Assembly (NCBI RefSeq): GCF_050947335.1
Contig: NW_027473586.1
Location: 1 to 64,000, forward strand
Source: Megachile rotundata
Lineage: Eukaryota; Arthropoda; Insecta; Hymenoptera; Megachilidae
Reading direction: 5' to 3'
Length of the DNA stretch: 64,000 nucleotides
Under the pieces are notes generated by a model. The model did not search any database and was not told the origin of the DNA. It saw nothing but the letters and a program-made list of their open reading frames with translations. The position numbers and the translations under genes are program-made. Shown piece by piece: positions 1 through 13,695 of this stretch (position 1 is its first letter; every line of letters starts with the position of its first letter).

Positions 1-1370
1 GAGTTAGATTGATAATAATAAGAGTAATGAGTATAGTAATTGTAGTTCTATCGATCATTTAAGCATAATATGGCTAATAATATGAGTTAGATTGATAATA
101 ATAACAGTAATAAGTATAGTAATTGTCGTTCTATCGATAATATAACCATAATATGGCTAGTAATGAGTTAGATTGATAATACTAAGAGTAGTGAGTATAG
201 TAATTCTCGTTCTATCGATCATATAAGCATAATATGGCTAATAATATGAGTTAGATTGATAATAATAAGAGTAATAACTACAGTAATTGTCGTTCTATCG
301 ATCATATAAGCATAATAAGGCTAATAATATGAGTTAGAGTGATAATACTAAGAGTAGTGAGTATAGTAATTCTCATTCTATCGATCATATAAGCATAATA
401 TCGCTAATAATATGAGTTAGATTGATAATAATAAGAGTAATGGGTATAGTAATTGTAGTTCTATCGATCATATAAGCAAAATATGGCTAATAATATGAGT
501 TAGATTGATAATAATAAGAGTAATAACTACAGTAATTGTCGTTCTATCGATCATATAAGCATAATAAGGCTAATAATATGAGTTAGAGTGATAATACTAA
601 GAGTAGTGAGTATAGTAATTCTCATTCTATCGATCATATAAGCATAATATGGCTAATAATATGAGTTAGATTGATAATAATAAGAGTAATGAGTATAGTA
701 ATTGTAGTTCTATCGATCATTTAAGCATAATATGGCTAATAATATGAGTTAGATTGATAATAATAAGAGTAATAAGTATAGTAATTGTCGTTCTATCGAT
801 CATTTAAGCATAATATGGCTAATAATATGAGTTAGATTGATAATAATAACAGTAATATGTATAGTAATTGTCGTTCTATCGATAATATAAGCATAATATG
901 GCTAATAATATGAGTTAGATTGATAATAATAACAGTAATAAGTATAGTAATTGTCGTTCTATCGATCATATAAGCATAATAAGGCTAATAATATGAGTTA
1001 GAGTGATAATACTAAGAGTAGTGAGTATAGTAATTCTCATTCTATCGATCATATAAGCATAATATGGCTAATAATATGAGTTAGATTGATAATAATAACA
1101 GTAATAAGTATAGTAATTGTCGTTCTATCGATAATATAAGCATAATATGGCTAATAATATGAGTTAGATTGATAATACTAAGAGTAGTGAGTATAGTAAT
1201 TGTCGTTCAATCGATCATATAAGCATAATATGGCTAATAATATGAGTTAGATTGATAATAGTAAGAGTAATAAGTATAGTATTTGTCGTTCTATCGATCA
1301 TGTAAGCATAATATCGCTAATAATACGAGTTAGATTGATAATAATAAGAGTAATAAGTATAGTAATTGTC
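1..1370. repeat. Satellite block homologous to 51,213-52,175
   Basis: The order of variant monomers here follows that at 51,213 onward. It includes the rare 81-bp monomer (84-164), a TATCGC variant near 390, the AGCAAAATATGG variant near 475, the TTCAATCG variant at 1,206 and the GATAATAGTAAGAG variant near 1,255. The offset is 617 monomers at the left and 612 at the right. This block therefore has five extra monomers (roughly 660-1,080) compared with the 51-kb copy. A third copy lies at about 54,600-55,440. This is shared ancestry at long range, not an adjacent tandem copy. Confidence 0.85.
84..164. repeat. 81-bp variant monomer (2-bp loss before the unit junction)
   Basis: The end of this unit reads GGCTAGTAAT directly followed by GAGTTAG, so an AT pair of the usual TAATAT end is missing. 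The same GGCTAGTAATGAG allele occurs only twice more in the window, at 51,296-51,376 and 54,697-54,777. It is therefore a good tracer of common descent. Confidence 0.95.
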
Positions 1371-4148
1371 GTTCTATCGATAATATAAGCATAATATGGC
1401 TAATAATATGAGTTAGATTGATAATAATAAGAGTAATGAGTACAGTAATTGTCGTTCTATCGATCATATAAGCATAATATGGCCAATAATATGAGTTAGA
1501 TTGATAATAATAAGAGCAATGAGTATAGTAATTGTAGTTCTATCGATCATATCGGCATAATATGGTTAATAATATGAGTTAGATTGATAATAATAAGAGT
1601 AATAAGTATAGTAATTGTCGTTCTATCGATCATTTAAGCATAATATGGCTAATAATATGAGTTAGATTGATAATAATAACAGTAATATGTATAGTAATTG
1701 TCGTTCTATCGATCATTTAAGCATAATATGGCTAATAATATGAGTTAGATTGATAATAATAACAGTAATATGTATAGTAATTGTCGTTCTATCGATAATA
1801 TAAGCATAATATGGCTAATAATATGAGTTAGATTGATAATAATAACAGTAATAAGTATAGTAATTGTCGTTCTATCGATCATATAAGCATAATAAGGCTA
1901 ATAATATGAGTTAGAGTGATAATACTAAGAGTAGTGAGTATAGTAATTCTCATTCTATCGATCATATAAGCATAATATGGCTAATAATATGAGTTAGATT
2001 GATAATAATAAGAGTAATGAGTATAGTAATTGTAGTTCTATCGATCATATCGGCATAATATGGTTAATAATATGAGTTAGATTCATAATAATAAGAGTAA
2101 TAAGTATAGTAATTGTCGTTCTATCGATCATATAAGCATAATATGGCTAATAATATGAGTTAGATTGATAATAATAACAGTAATAAGTATAGTAATTGTC
2201 GTTCTATCGATAATATAACCATAATATGGCTAGTAATATGAGTTAGATTGATAATACTAAGAGTAGTGAGTATAGTAATTCTCGTTCTATCGATCATATA
2301 AGCATAATATGGCTAATAATATGAGTTAGATTGATAATACTAAGAGTAGTGAGTATAGTAATTCTCGTTCTATCGATCATATAAGCATAGTATGGCTAAT
2401 AATATGAGTTAGATTGATAATAATAAGAGTAATGAGTATAGTAATTGTAGTTCTATCGATCATTTAAGCATAATATGGCTAATAATATGAGTTAGATTGA
2501 TAATAATAACAGTAATAAGTATAGTAATTGTCGTTCTATCGATAATATAATCATAATATGGCTAATAATATGAGTTAGATTGATAATACTAAGAGTACTG
2601 AGTATAGTAATTCTCGTTCTATCGATCATATAAGCATAATATGGCTAATAATATGAGTTAGATTGATAATAATAAGAGTAATAAGTATAGTATTTGTCGT
2701 TCTATCGATCATATAAGCATAATATGGCTAATAATATGAGTTAGATTGATAATATTAACAGTAATAAGTATAGTAATTGTCGTTCTATCGATAATATAAC
2801 CATAATATGGCCAATAATATGAGTTAGATCGATAATAATAACAGTAATAGGTATTGTAATTGTCGTTCTATCGATAATATAAGCATAATATGGCTAATAA
2901 TATGAGTTAGATTGATAATACTAAGAGTAGTGAGTATAGCAATTCTCGTTCTATCGATCATATAAGCATAATATGGCTAATAATATGAGTTAGATTGATA
3001 ATAATAAGAGTAATAACTACAGTAATTGTCGTTCTATCGATCATATAGGCATAATAAGGCTAATAATATGAGTTAGAGTGATAATACTAAGAGTAATGAG
3101 TATAGTAATTCTCATTCTATCGATCATACAAGCATAATATGGCTAATAATACGAGTTAGATTGATAATAATAAGAGTAATAAGTATAGTATCAGTCGTTC
3201 TATCGATCATGTAAGCATAATATGGCTAATAATACGAGTTAGATTGATAATAATAAGAGTAATGAGTATAGTAATTGGAGATCTATCGATCATTTAAGCA
3301 TAATATGGCTAATAATATGAGTCAGATTGATAATAATAACAGTAATAAGTATAGTAATTGTCGTTCTATCGATCATATAAGCATAATATGGCTAATAATA
3401 TGAGTTAGATTGATAATAATAAGAGTAATAAGTATAGTAATTGTCGTTCTATCGATCATTTAAGCATAATATGGCTAATAATATGGGTTAGATTGATAAT
3501 AATAAGAGTAATAAGTATAGTATCAGTCGTTCTATCGATCATGTAAGCATAATATGGCTAATAATACGAGTTAGATTGATAATAATAAGAGTAATGAGTA
3601 TAGTAATTGGAGATCTATCGATCATTTAAGCATAATATGGCTAATAATATGAGTTAGATTGATAATAATAACAGTAATAAGTATAGTAATTGTCGTTCTA
3701 TCGATAATATAATCATAATATGGCTAATAATATGAGTTAGTTTGATAATACTAAGAGTAGTGAGTATAGTAATTCTCGTTCTATCGATCATATAAGCATA
3801 ATATGGCTAATAATATGGGTTAGATTGATAATAATAAGAGTAATAAGTATAGTATTTGTCGTTCTATCGATCATATAAGCATAATATGGCTAATAATATG
3901 AGTTAGATTGATAATATTAACAGTAATAAGTATAGTAATTGTCGTTCTATCGATAATATAACCATAATATGGCCAATAATATGAGTTAGATCGATAATAA
4001 TAACAGTAATAGGTATTGTAATTGTCGTTCTATCGATAATATAAGCATAATATGGCTAATAATATGAGTTAGATTGATAATACTAAGAGTAGTGAGTATA
4101 GTAATTCTCGTTCTATCGATCATATAAGCATAATATGGCTAATAATAT
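1370..4148. repeat. Mixed 83-bp monomers, no long internal duplication resolved
   Basis: The stretch is ordinary head-to-tail monomers with several recurring variants. These include the TTCATAATAATAAG variant near 2,094, GTATAGTATCAGTCG near 3,180 and 3,515, and the GGAGATCT monomer near 3,277 and 3,610. Two stretches around 2,660-2,960 and 3,800-4,100 share an order of variants (GATAATATTAACAG, then TTAGATCGATAATAATAACAG with GGTATTGTAATTG, then AATACTAAG). This indicates a local duplication of about 1.1 kb. Nothing other than satellite is present. Confidence 0.85.
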
Positions 4149-6223
4149 GAGTTAGATTGATAATAATAAGAGTAATGAGTATAGTAATTGTGGTTCTATC
4201 GATCATATCGGCATAATATGGTTAATAATATGAGTTAGATTCATAATAATAAGAGTAATAAGTATAGTAATTGTCGTTCTATCGATCATATAAGCATAAT
4301 ATGGCTAATAATATGAGTTAGATTGATAATACTAAGAGTAGAGAGTATAGTAGTTCTCGTTCTATCGATCATATAAGCATAATATGGCTAATAATATGAG
4401 TTAGATTGATAATAATAAGAGTAATAAGTATAGTAATTGTCGTTCTATCGATCATTTAAGCATAATATGGGTAATAATATGAATCAGATTGATAATAATA
4501 ACAGTAATAAGTATAGTAATTGTCGTTCTATCGATAATATAAGCATAATATGGCTAATAATATGAGATAGATTGATAATACTAAGAGTAGTGAGTATAGT
4601 AGTTCTCGTTCTATCGATCATATAAGCATAATATGGCTAATAATATGAGTTAGATTGATAATAATAACAGTAATAAGTATGGTAATTGTCGTTCTATCGA
4701 TCATTTAAGCATAATATGGGTAATAATATGAGTCAGATTGATAATAATAACAGTAATAAGTATAGTAATTGTCGTTCTATCGATAATATAAGCATAATAT
4801 GGCTAATAATATGAGATAGATTGATAATACTAAGAGTAGTGAGTATAGTAGTTCTCGTTCTATCGATCATATAAGCATAATATGGCTAATAATATGAGTT
4901 AGATTGATAATAATAAGAGTAATAAGTATAGTAATTGTCGTTCTATCGATCATTTAAGCATAATATGGGTAATAATATGAGTCAGATTGATAATAATAAC
5001 AGTAATAAGTATAGTAATTGTCGTTCTATCGATCATATAAGCATAATATGGCTAATAATATGAGTTAGATTGATAATAATAAGAGTAATAAGTATAGTAA
5101 TTGTCGTTCTACCGATCATATAAGCATAATATGGCTAATAATATGAGTTAGATTGATAATACTAAGAGTAGTGAGTATAGTAATTGTCGTTCTATCGATC
5201 ATATAAGCATAATATGGCTAATAATATGGGTTAGATTGATAATAATAAGAGTAATATGTATAGTATTTGTCGTTCTATCGATCATGTAAGCATAATATGG
5301 CTAATAATACGAGTTAGATTGATAATAATAAGAGTAATGAGTATAGTAATTGGAGATCTATCGATCATTTAAGCATAATATGGCTAATAATATGAGTTAG
5401 ATTGATAATAATAACAGTAATAAGTATAGTAATTGTCGTTCTATCGATAATATAATCATAATATGGCTAATAATATGAGTTAGATTGATAATACTAAGAG
5501 TAGTGAGTATAGTAATTCTCGTTCTATCGATCATATAAGCATAATATGGCTAATAATATGGGTTAGATTGATAATAATAAGAGTAATAAGTATAGTATTT
5601 GTCGTTCTATCGATCATATAAGCATAATATGGCTAATAATATGAGTTAGATTGATAATATTAACAGTAATAAGTATAGTAATTGTCGTTCTATCGATAAT
5701 ATAACCATAATATGGCCAATAATATGAGTTAGATTGATAATAATAACAGTAATAGGTATTGTAATTGTCGTTCTATCGATAATATAAGCATAATATGGCT
5801 AATAATATGAGTTAGATTGATAATACTAAGAGTAGTGAGTATAGTAATTCTCGTTCTATCGATCATGTAAGCATAATATGGCTAATAATATGAGATAGAT
5901 TGATAATAATAACAGTAATAAGTATAGTAATTGTCGTTCTATCGATAATATAAGCATAATATGGCTAATAATATGAGTTAGATTGATAATACTAAGAGTA
6001 GTGAGTATAGTAATTGTCGTTCTATCAATCATATAAGCATAATATGGCTAATAATATGAGTTAGATTGATAATAATAAGAGTAATAAGTATAGTATTTGT
6101 CGTTCTATCGATCATATAAGCATAATATGGCTAATAATACGAGTTAGATTGATAATAATAAGAGTAATAAGTATAGTAATTGACGTTCTATCGATCATTT
6201 AAGCATAATATGGCTAATAATAT
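4149..6223. repeat. 25-monomer block shared with 9,628-11,702
   Basis: Monomer order matches the 9.6-11.7 kb region at an offset of 66 monomers (5,479 bp including one extra base at 9,461-9,544). Shared markers are the GTGGTTCTATCG unit at 4,190/9,669, the GAGAGTATAGTAG unit, a trimer block, the GGAGATCT module and the TCTATCAATC allele at 6,021/11,500. It contains the trimer block 4,398-5,061. The right edge is approximate. Confidence 0.8.
4398..5061. repeat. Three-monomer (249-bp) higher-order repeat block
   Basis: Three monomer types alternate. T1 ends CATTTAAGCATAATATGGGT, T2 begins GAATCAG or GAGTCAG and carries AATAACAG with TCTATCGATAATATAAGC, and T3 begins GAGATAG and carries AATACTAAGAGTAGTG with TAGTAGTTCTCG. 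The GGGTAATAATATG marker repeats at 4,469, 4,718 and 4,967, exactly 249 bp apart. Eight monomers are covered, and the last T2 continues into ordinary monomers. The same trimer recurs in at least a dozen other blocks of the window. Confidence 0.92.
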
Positions 6224-9045
6224 GAGTTAGATTGATAATAATAAGAGTAATGAGTATAGTAATTGTCGTTCTATCCATCATATAAGCATAATATGGCTAA
6301 TAATATGAGTTAGATTGATAATACTAAGAGTAGTGAGTATAGTAATTCTCGTTCTATCGATCATATAAGCATAATATGGCTAATAATATGGGTTAGATTG
6401 ATAATAATAAGAGTAATAAGTATAGTATTTGTCGTTCTATCGATCATATAAGCATAATATGGCTAATGATATGAGTTAGATTCGTAATAATAAGAGTAAT
6501 GAGTATAGTAATTGTCGTTCTGTCGATCATTTAAGCATAATATGGCTAATAATATGAGTTAGATTGATAATATTAACAGTAGTAAGTATAGTAATTGTCG
6601 TTCTATCGATAATATAACCATAATATGGCCAATAATATGAGTTAGATTGATAATAATAACAGTAATAGGTATTGTAATTGTCGTTCTATCGATAATATAA
6701 GCATAATATGGCTAATAATATGAGTTAGATTGATAATACTAAGAGTAGTGAGTATAGTAATTCTCGTTCTATCGATCATATAAGCATAATATGGCTAATA
6801 ATATGAGTTAGATTGATAATAATAACAGTAATAAGTATAGTAATTGTCGTTCTATCGATAATATAAGCATAATATGGCTAATAATATGAGTTAGATTGAT
6901 AATACTAAGAGTAGTGAGTATAGTAATTGTCGTTCTATCGATCATATAAGCATAATATGGCTAATAATATGAGTTAGATTCGTAATAATAAGAGTAATGA
7001 GTATAGTAATTGTCGTTCTGTCGATCATTTAAGCATAATATGGCTAATAATATGAGTTAGATTGATAATATTAACAGTAATAAGTATAGTAATTGTCGTT
7101 CTATCGATAATATAAGCATAATATGGCTAATAATATGAGTTAGATTGATAATACTAAGAGTAGTGAGTATAGTAATTGTCGTTCTATCGATCATATAAGC
7201 ATAATATGGCTAATAATATGGGTTAGATTGATAATAATAAGAGTAATAAGTATAGTATTTGTCGTTCTATCGATCATATAAGCATAATATGGCTAATAAT
7301 ATGAGTTAGATTCGTAATAATAAGAGTAATGAGTATAGTAATTGTCGTTCTGTCGATCATTTAAGCATAATATGGCTAATAATATGAGTTAGATTGATAA
7401 TATTAACAGTAATAAGTATAGTAATTGTCGTTCTATCGATAATATAACCATAATATGGCCAATAATATGAGATAGATTGATAATAATAACAGTAATAAGT
7501 ATAGTAATTGTCGTTCTATCGATAATATAAGCATAATATGGCTAATAATATGAGTTAGATTGATAATACTAAGAGTAGTGAGTATAGTAATTGTCGTTCT
7601 ATCAATCATATAAGCATAATATGGCTAATAATATGAGTTAGATTGATAATAATAAGAGTAATAAGTATAGTATTTGTCGTTCTATCGATCATATAAGCAT
7701 AATATGGCTAATAATACGAGTTAGATTGATAATAATAAGAGTAATAAGTATAGTAATTGACGTTCTATCGATCATTTAAGCATAATATGGCTAATAATAT
7801 GAGTTAGATTGATAATAATAAGAGTAATGAGTATAGTAATTGTCGTTCTATCCATCATATAAGCATAATATTGCTAATAATATGAGTTAGATTGATAATA
7901 CTAAGAGTAGTGAGTATAGTAATTCTCGTTCTATCGATCATATAAGCATAATATGGCTAATAATATGGGTTAGATTGATAATAATAAGAGTAATAAGTAT
8001 AGTATTTGTCGTTCTATCGATCATATAAGCATAATATGGCTAATGATATGAGTTAGATTCGTAATAATAAGAGTAATGAGTATAGTAATTGTCGTTCTGT
8101 CGATCATTTAAGCATAATATGGCTAATAATATGAGTTAGATTGATAATATTAACAGTAGTAAGTATAGTAATTGTCGTTCTATCGATAATATAACCATAA
8201 TATGGCCAATAATATGAGTTAGATTGATAATAATAACAGTAATAGGTATTGTAATTGTCGTTCTATCGATAATATAAGCATAATATGGCTAATAATATGA
8301 GTTAGATTGATAATACTAAGAGTAGTGAGTATAGTAATTCTCGTTCTATCGATCATATAAGCATAATATGGCTAATAATATGAGTTAGATTGATAATAAT
8401 AACAGTAATAAGTATAGTAATTGTCGTTCTATCGATAATATAAGCATAATATGGCTAATAATATGAGTTAGATTGATAATACTAAGAGTAGTGAGTATAG
8501 TAATTGTCGTTCTATCGATCATATAAGCATAATATGGCTAATAATATGAGTTAGATTCGTAATAATAAGAGTAATGAGTATAGTAATTGTCGTTCTGTCG
8601 ATCATTTAAGCATAATATGGCTAATAATATGAGTTAGATTGATAATATTAACAGTAATAAGTATAGTAATTGTCGTTCTATCGATAATATAAGCATAATA
8701 TGGCTAATAATATGAGTTAGATTGATAATACTAAGAGTAGTGAGTATAGTAATTGTCGTTCTATCGATCATATAAGCATAATATGGCTAATAATATGGGT
8801 TAGATTGATAATAATAAGAGTAATAAGTATAGTATTTGTCGTTCTATCGATCATATAAGCATAATATGGCTAATAATATGAGTTAGATTCGTAATAATAA
8901 GAGTAATGAGTATAGTAATTGTCGTTCTGTCGATCATTTAAGCATAATATGGCTAATAATATGAGTTAGATTGATAATATTAACAGTAATAAGTATAGTA
9001 ATTGTCGTTCTATCGATAATATAACCATAATATGGCCAATAATAT
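5892..9045. repeat. 19-monomer (1,577-bp) tandem duplication
   Basis: Unit 1 is 5,892-7,468 and unit 2 is 7,469-9,045. Both start with a GAGATAG monomer. Markers repeat at exactly 1,577 bp (19 x 83): TCTATCAATC at 6,021/7,598, CTATCCATCA at 6,271/7,848, TAATGATATGAG at 6,464/8,041 and TAACAGTAGT at 6,574/8,151. Reading the two units side by side I noticed only one base difference (G at about 6,295, T at about 7,872). It looks like one of the most recent duplications in the window. Match ends abruptly at both outer edges. Confidence 0.93.
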
Positions 9046-9460
9046 GAGCTAGATTGATAATAATAACAGTAATAGGTATTGTAATTGTCGTTCTATCCAT
9101 AATATAAGCATAATATGGCTAATAATATGAGTTGGATTGATAATACTAAGAGTAGTGAGTATAGTAATTCTCGTTCTATCGATCATATAAGCATAATATG
9201 GCTAATAATATGAGTTAGATTGATAATAATAACAGTAATAAGTATAGTAATTGTCGTTCTATCGATAATATAAGCATAATATGGCTAATAATATGAGTTA
9301 GATTGATAATACTAAGAGTAGTGAGTATAGTAATTGTCGTTCTATCGATCATATAAGCATAATATGGCTAATAATATGAGTTAGATTGATAATAATAAGA
9401 GTAATAAGTATAGAAATTGTAGTTCTATCGATCATTTAAGCATAATATGGCTAATAATAT

Positions 9461-9544
9461 GAGTTAGATTGATAATATTAACAGTAATAAGTATAGTAAT
9501 TGTCGTTCTATCGATAATATAACCATAATATGGATAAATAATAT
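9461..9544. repeat. 84-bp variant monomer (GGATAAATAAT)
   Basis: The end of the unit reads TGGATAAATAATAT where other monomers read TGGCTAATAATAT. This gives one extra base and a CT to AT change. The allele is shared only with 13,280-13,363, its partner in the 46-monomer duplication. Confidence 0.95.
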
Positions 9545-9876
9545 GAGTTACGTTGATAATAATAAGTGTAATAAGTATAGTAATTGTCATTCTATCGATC
9601 ATATAAGCATAATATGGCTAATAATATGCGTTAGATTGATAATAATAAGAGTAATGAGTATAGTAATTGTGGTTCTATCGATCATATCGGCATAATATGG
9701 TTAATAATATGAGTTAGATTCATAATAATAAGAGTAATAAGTATAGTAATTGTCGTTCCATCGGTCATATAAGCATAATATGGCTAATAATATGAGTTAT
9801 ATTGATAATACTAAGAGTAGAGAGTATAGTAGTTCTCGTTCTATCGATCATATAAGCATAATATGGCTAATAATAT

Positions 9877-10540
9877 GAGTTAGATTGATAATAATAAGAG
9901 TAATAAGTATAGTAATTGTCGTTCTATCGATCATTTAAGCATAATATGGGTAATAATATGAATCAGATTGATAATAATAACAGTAATAAGTATAGTAATT
10001 GTCGTTCTATCGATAATATAAGCATAATATGGCTAATAATATGAGATAGATTGATAATACTAAGAGTAGTGAGTATAGTAGTTCTCGTTCTATCGATCAT
10101 ATAAGCATAATATGGCTAATAATATGAGTTAGATTGATAATAATAACAGTAATAAGTATAGTAATTGTCGTTCTATCGATCATTTAAGCATAATATGGGT
10201 AATAATATGAGTCAGATTGATAATAATAACAGTAATAAGTATAGTAATTGTCGTTCTATCGATAATATAAGCATAATATGGCTAATAATATGAGATAGAT
10301 TGATAATACTAAGAGTAGTGAGTATAGTAGTTCTCGTTCTATCGATCATATAAGCATAATATGGCTAATAATATGAGTTAGATTGATAATAATAAGAGTA
10401 ATAAGTATAGTAATTGTCGTTCTATCGATCATTTAAGCATAATATGGGTAATAATATGAGTCAGATTGATAATAATAACAGTAATAAGTATAGTAATTGT
10501 CGTTCTATCGATCATATAAGCATAATATGGCTAATAATAT
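9877..10540. repeat. Trimer (249-bp) higher-order block
   Basis: Eight monomers in the order T1-T2-T3 twice, then T1-T2. Boundaries fall on GAGTTAG starts. The block corresponds to 4,398-5,061 at 66 monomers to the left and to 13,696-14,359 at 46 monomers to the right. Confidence 0.9.
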
Positions 10541-13279
10541 GAGTTAGATTGATAATAATAAGAGTAATAAGTATAGTAATTGTCGTTCTACCGATCATAT
10601 AAGCATAATATGGCTAATAATATGAGTTAGATTGATAATACTAAGAGTAGTGAGTATAGTAATTGTCGTTCTATCGATCATATAAGCACAATATGGCTAA
10701 TAATATGGGTTAGATTGATAATAATAAGAGTAATAAGTATAGTATTTGTCGTTCTATCGATCATGTAAGCATAATATGGCTAATAATACGAGTTAGATTG
10801 ATAATAATAAGAGTAATGAGTATAGTAATTGGAGATCTATCGATCATTTAAGCATAATATGGCTAATAATAGGAGTTAGATTGATAATAATAACAGTAAT
10901 AAGTATAGTAATTGTCGTTCTATCGATAATATAATCATAATATGGCTAATAATATGAGTTAGATTGATAATACTAAGAGTAGTGAGTATAGTAATTCTCG
11001 TTCTATCGATCATATAAGCATAATATGGCTAATAATATGGGTTAGATTGATAATAATAAGAGTAATAAGTATAGTATTTGTCGTTCTATCGATCATATAA
11101 GCATAATATGGCTAATAATATGAGTTAGATTGATAATATTAACAGTAATAAGTATAGTAATTGTCGTTCTATCGATAATATAACCATAATATGGCCAATA
11201 ATATGAGTTAGATTGATAATAATAACAGTAATAGGTATTGTAATTGTCGTTCTATCGATAATATAAGCATAATATGGCTAATAATATGAGTTAGATTGAT
11301 AATACTAAGAGTAGTGACTATAGTAATTCTCGTTCTATCGATCATATAAGCATAATATGGCTAATAATATGAGTTAGATTGATAATAACAACAGTAATAA
11401 GTATAGTAATTGTCGTTCTATCGATAATATAAGCATAATATGGCTAATAATATGAGTTAGATTGATAATACTAAGAGTAGTGAGTATAGTAATTGTCGTT
11501 CTATCAATCATATAAGCATAATATGGCTAATAATATGAGTTAGATTGATAATAATAAGAGTAATAAGTATAGTATTTGTCGTTCTATCGATCATATAAGC
11601 ATAATATGGCTAATAATACGAGTTAGATTGATAATAATAAGAGTAATAAGTATAGTAATTGACGTTCTATCGATCATATAAGCATAATATGGCTAATAAT
11701 ATGAGTTAGATTCGTAATAATAAGAGTAATGAGTATAGTAATTGTCGTTCTGTCGATCATATAAGCATAATATGGCTAATAATATGAGTTAGATTGATAA
11801 TAATAAGAGTAATAAGTATAGTAATTGTCGTTCTACCGATCATATAAGCATAATATGGCTAATAATATGAGTTAGATTGATAATACTAAGAGTAGTGAGT
11901 ATAGTAATTGTCGTTCTATCGATCATATAAGCATAATATGGCTAATAATATGGGTTAGATTGATAATAATAAGAGTAATAAGTATAGTAATTGTCGTTCT
12001 ATCGATCATTTAACCATAATATGGGTAATAATATGAGTCAGATTGATAATAATAACAGTAATAAGTATAGTAATTGTCGTTCTATCGATCATATAAGCAT
12101 AATATGGCTAATAATATGAGTTAGATTGATAATAATAAGAGTAATAAGTATAGTAATTGTCGTTCTATCGATCATATAAGCATAATATGGCTAATAATAT
12201 GAGTTAGATTGATAATACTAAGAGTAGTGAGTATAGTAATTGTCGTTCTATCGATCATATAAGCATAATATGGCTAATAATATGGGTTAGATTGATAATA
12301 ATAAGAGTAATAAGTATCGTATTTGTCGTTCTATCGATCATGTAAGCATAATATGGCTAATAATACGAGTTAGATTGATAATAATAAGAGTAATGAGTAT
12401 AGTAATTGGAGATCTATCGATCATTTAAGCATAATATGGCTAATAATATGAGTTGGATTGATAATAATAACAGTAATAAGTATAGTAATTGTCGTTCTAT
12501 CGATAATATAATCATAATATGGCTAATAATATGAGTTAGATTGATAATACTAAGAGTAGTGAGTATAGTAATTCTCGTTCTATCGATCATATAAGCATAA
12601 TATGGCTAATAATATGGGTTAGATTGATAATAATAAGAGTAATAAGTATAGTATTTGTCGTTCTATCGATCATATAAGCATAATATGGCTAATAATATGA
12701 GTTAGATTCGTAATAATAAGAGTAATGAGTATAGTAATTGTCGTTCTGTCGATCATTTAAGCATAATATGGCTAATAATATGAGTTAGATTGATAATATT
12801 AACAGTAATAAGTATAGTAATTGTCGTTCTATCGATAATATAACCATAATATGGCCAATAATATGAGTTAGATTGATAATAATAACAGTAATAGGTATTG
12901 TAATTGTCGTTCTATCGATAATATAAGCATAATATGGCTAATAATATGAGTTAGATTGATAATACTAAGAGTAGTGAGTATAGTAATTCTCGTTCTATCG
13001 ATCATATAAGCATAATATGGCTAATAATATGAGTTAGATTGATAATAATAACAGTAATAAGTATAGTAATTGTCGTTCTATCGATAATATAAGCATAATA
13101 TGGCTAATAATATGAGTTAGATTGATAATACTAAGAGTAGTGAGTATAGTAATTGTCGTTCTATCGATCATATAAGCATAATATGGCTAATAATATGAGT
13201 TAGATTGATAATAATAAGAGTAATAAGTATAGAAATTGTAGTTCTATCGATCATTTAAGCATAATATGGCTAATAATAT

Positions 13280-13363
13280 GAGTTAGATTGATAATATTAA
13301 CAGTAATAAGTATAGTAATTGTCGTTCTATCGATAATATAACCATAATATGGATAAATAATAT
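13280..13363. repeat. 84-bp variant monomer (GGATAAATAAT), second copy
   Basis: Carries the same extra base as 9,461-9,544. The following monomer starts GAGTTACATTG, where the usual TAG triplet is TAC, and contains AAGTGTAATAAG. The first copy has GAGTTACGTTG at the same place. Confidence 0.95.
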
Positions 13364-13695
13364 GAGTTACATTGATAATAATAAGTGTAATAAGTATAGT
13401 AATTGTCGTTCTATCGATCATATAAGCATAATATGGCTAATAATATGCGTTAGATTGATAATAATAAGAGTAATGAGTATAGTAATTGTGGTTCTATCGA
13501 TCATATCGGCATAATATGGTTAATAATATGAGTTAGATTCATAATAATAAGAGTAATAAGTATAGTAATTGTCGTTCTATCGGTCATATAAGCATAATAT
13601 GGCTAATAATATGAGTTATATTGATAATACTAAGAGTAGAGAGTATAGTAGTTCTCGTTCTATCCATCATATAAGCATAATATGGCTAATAATAT

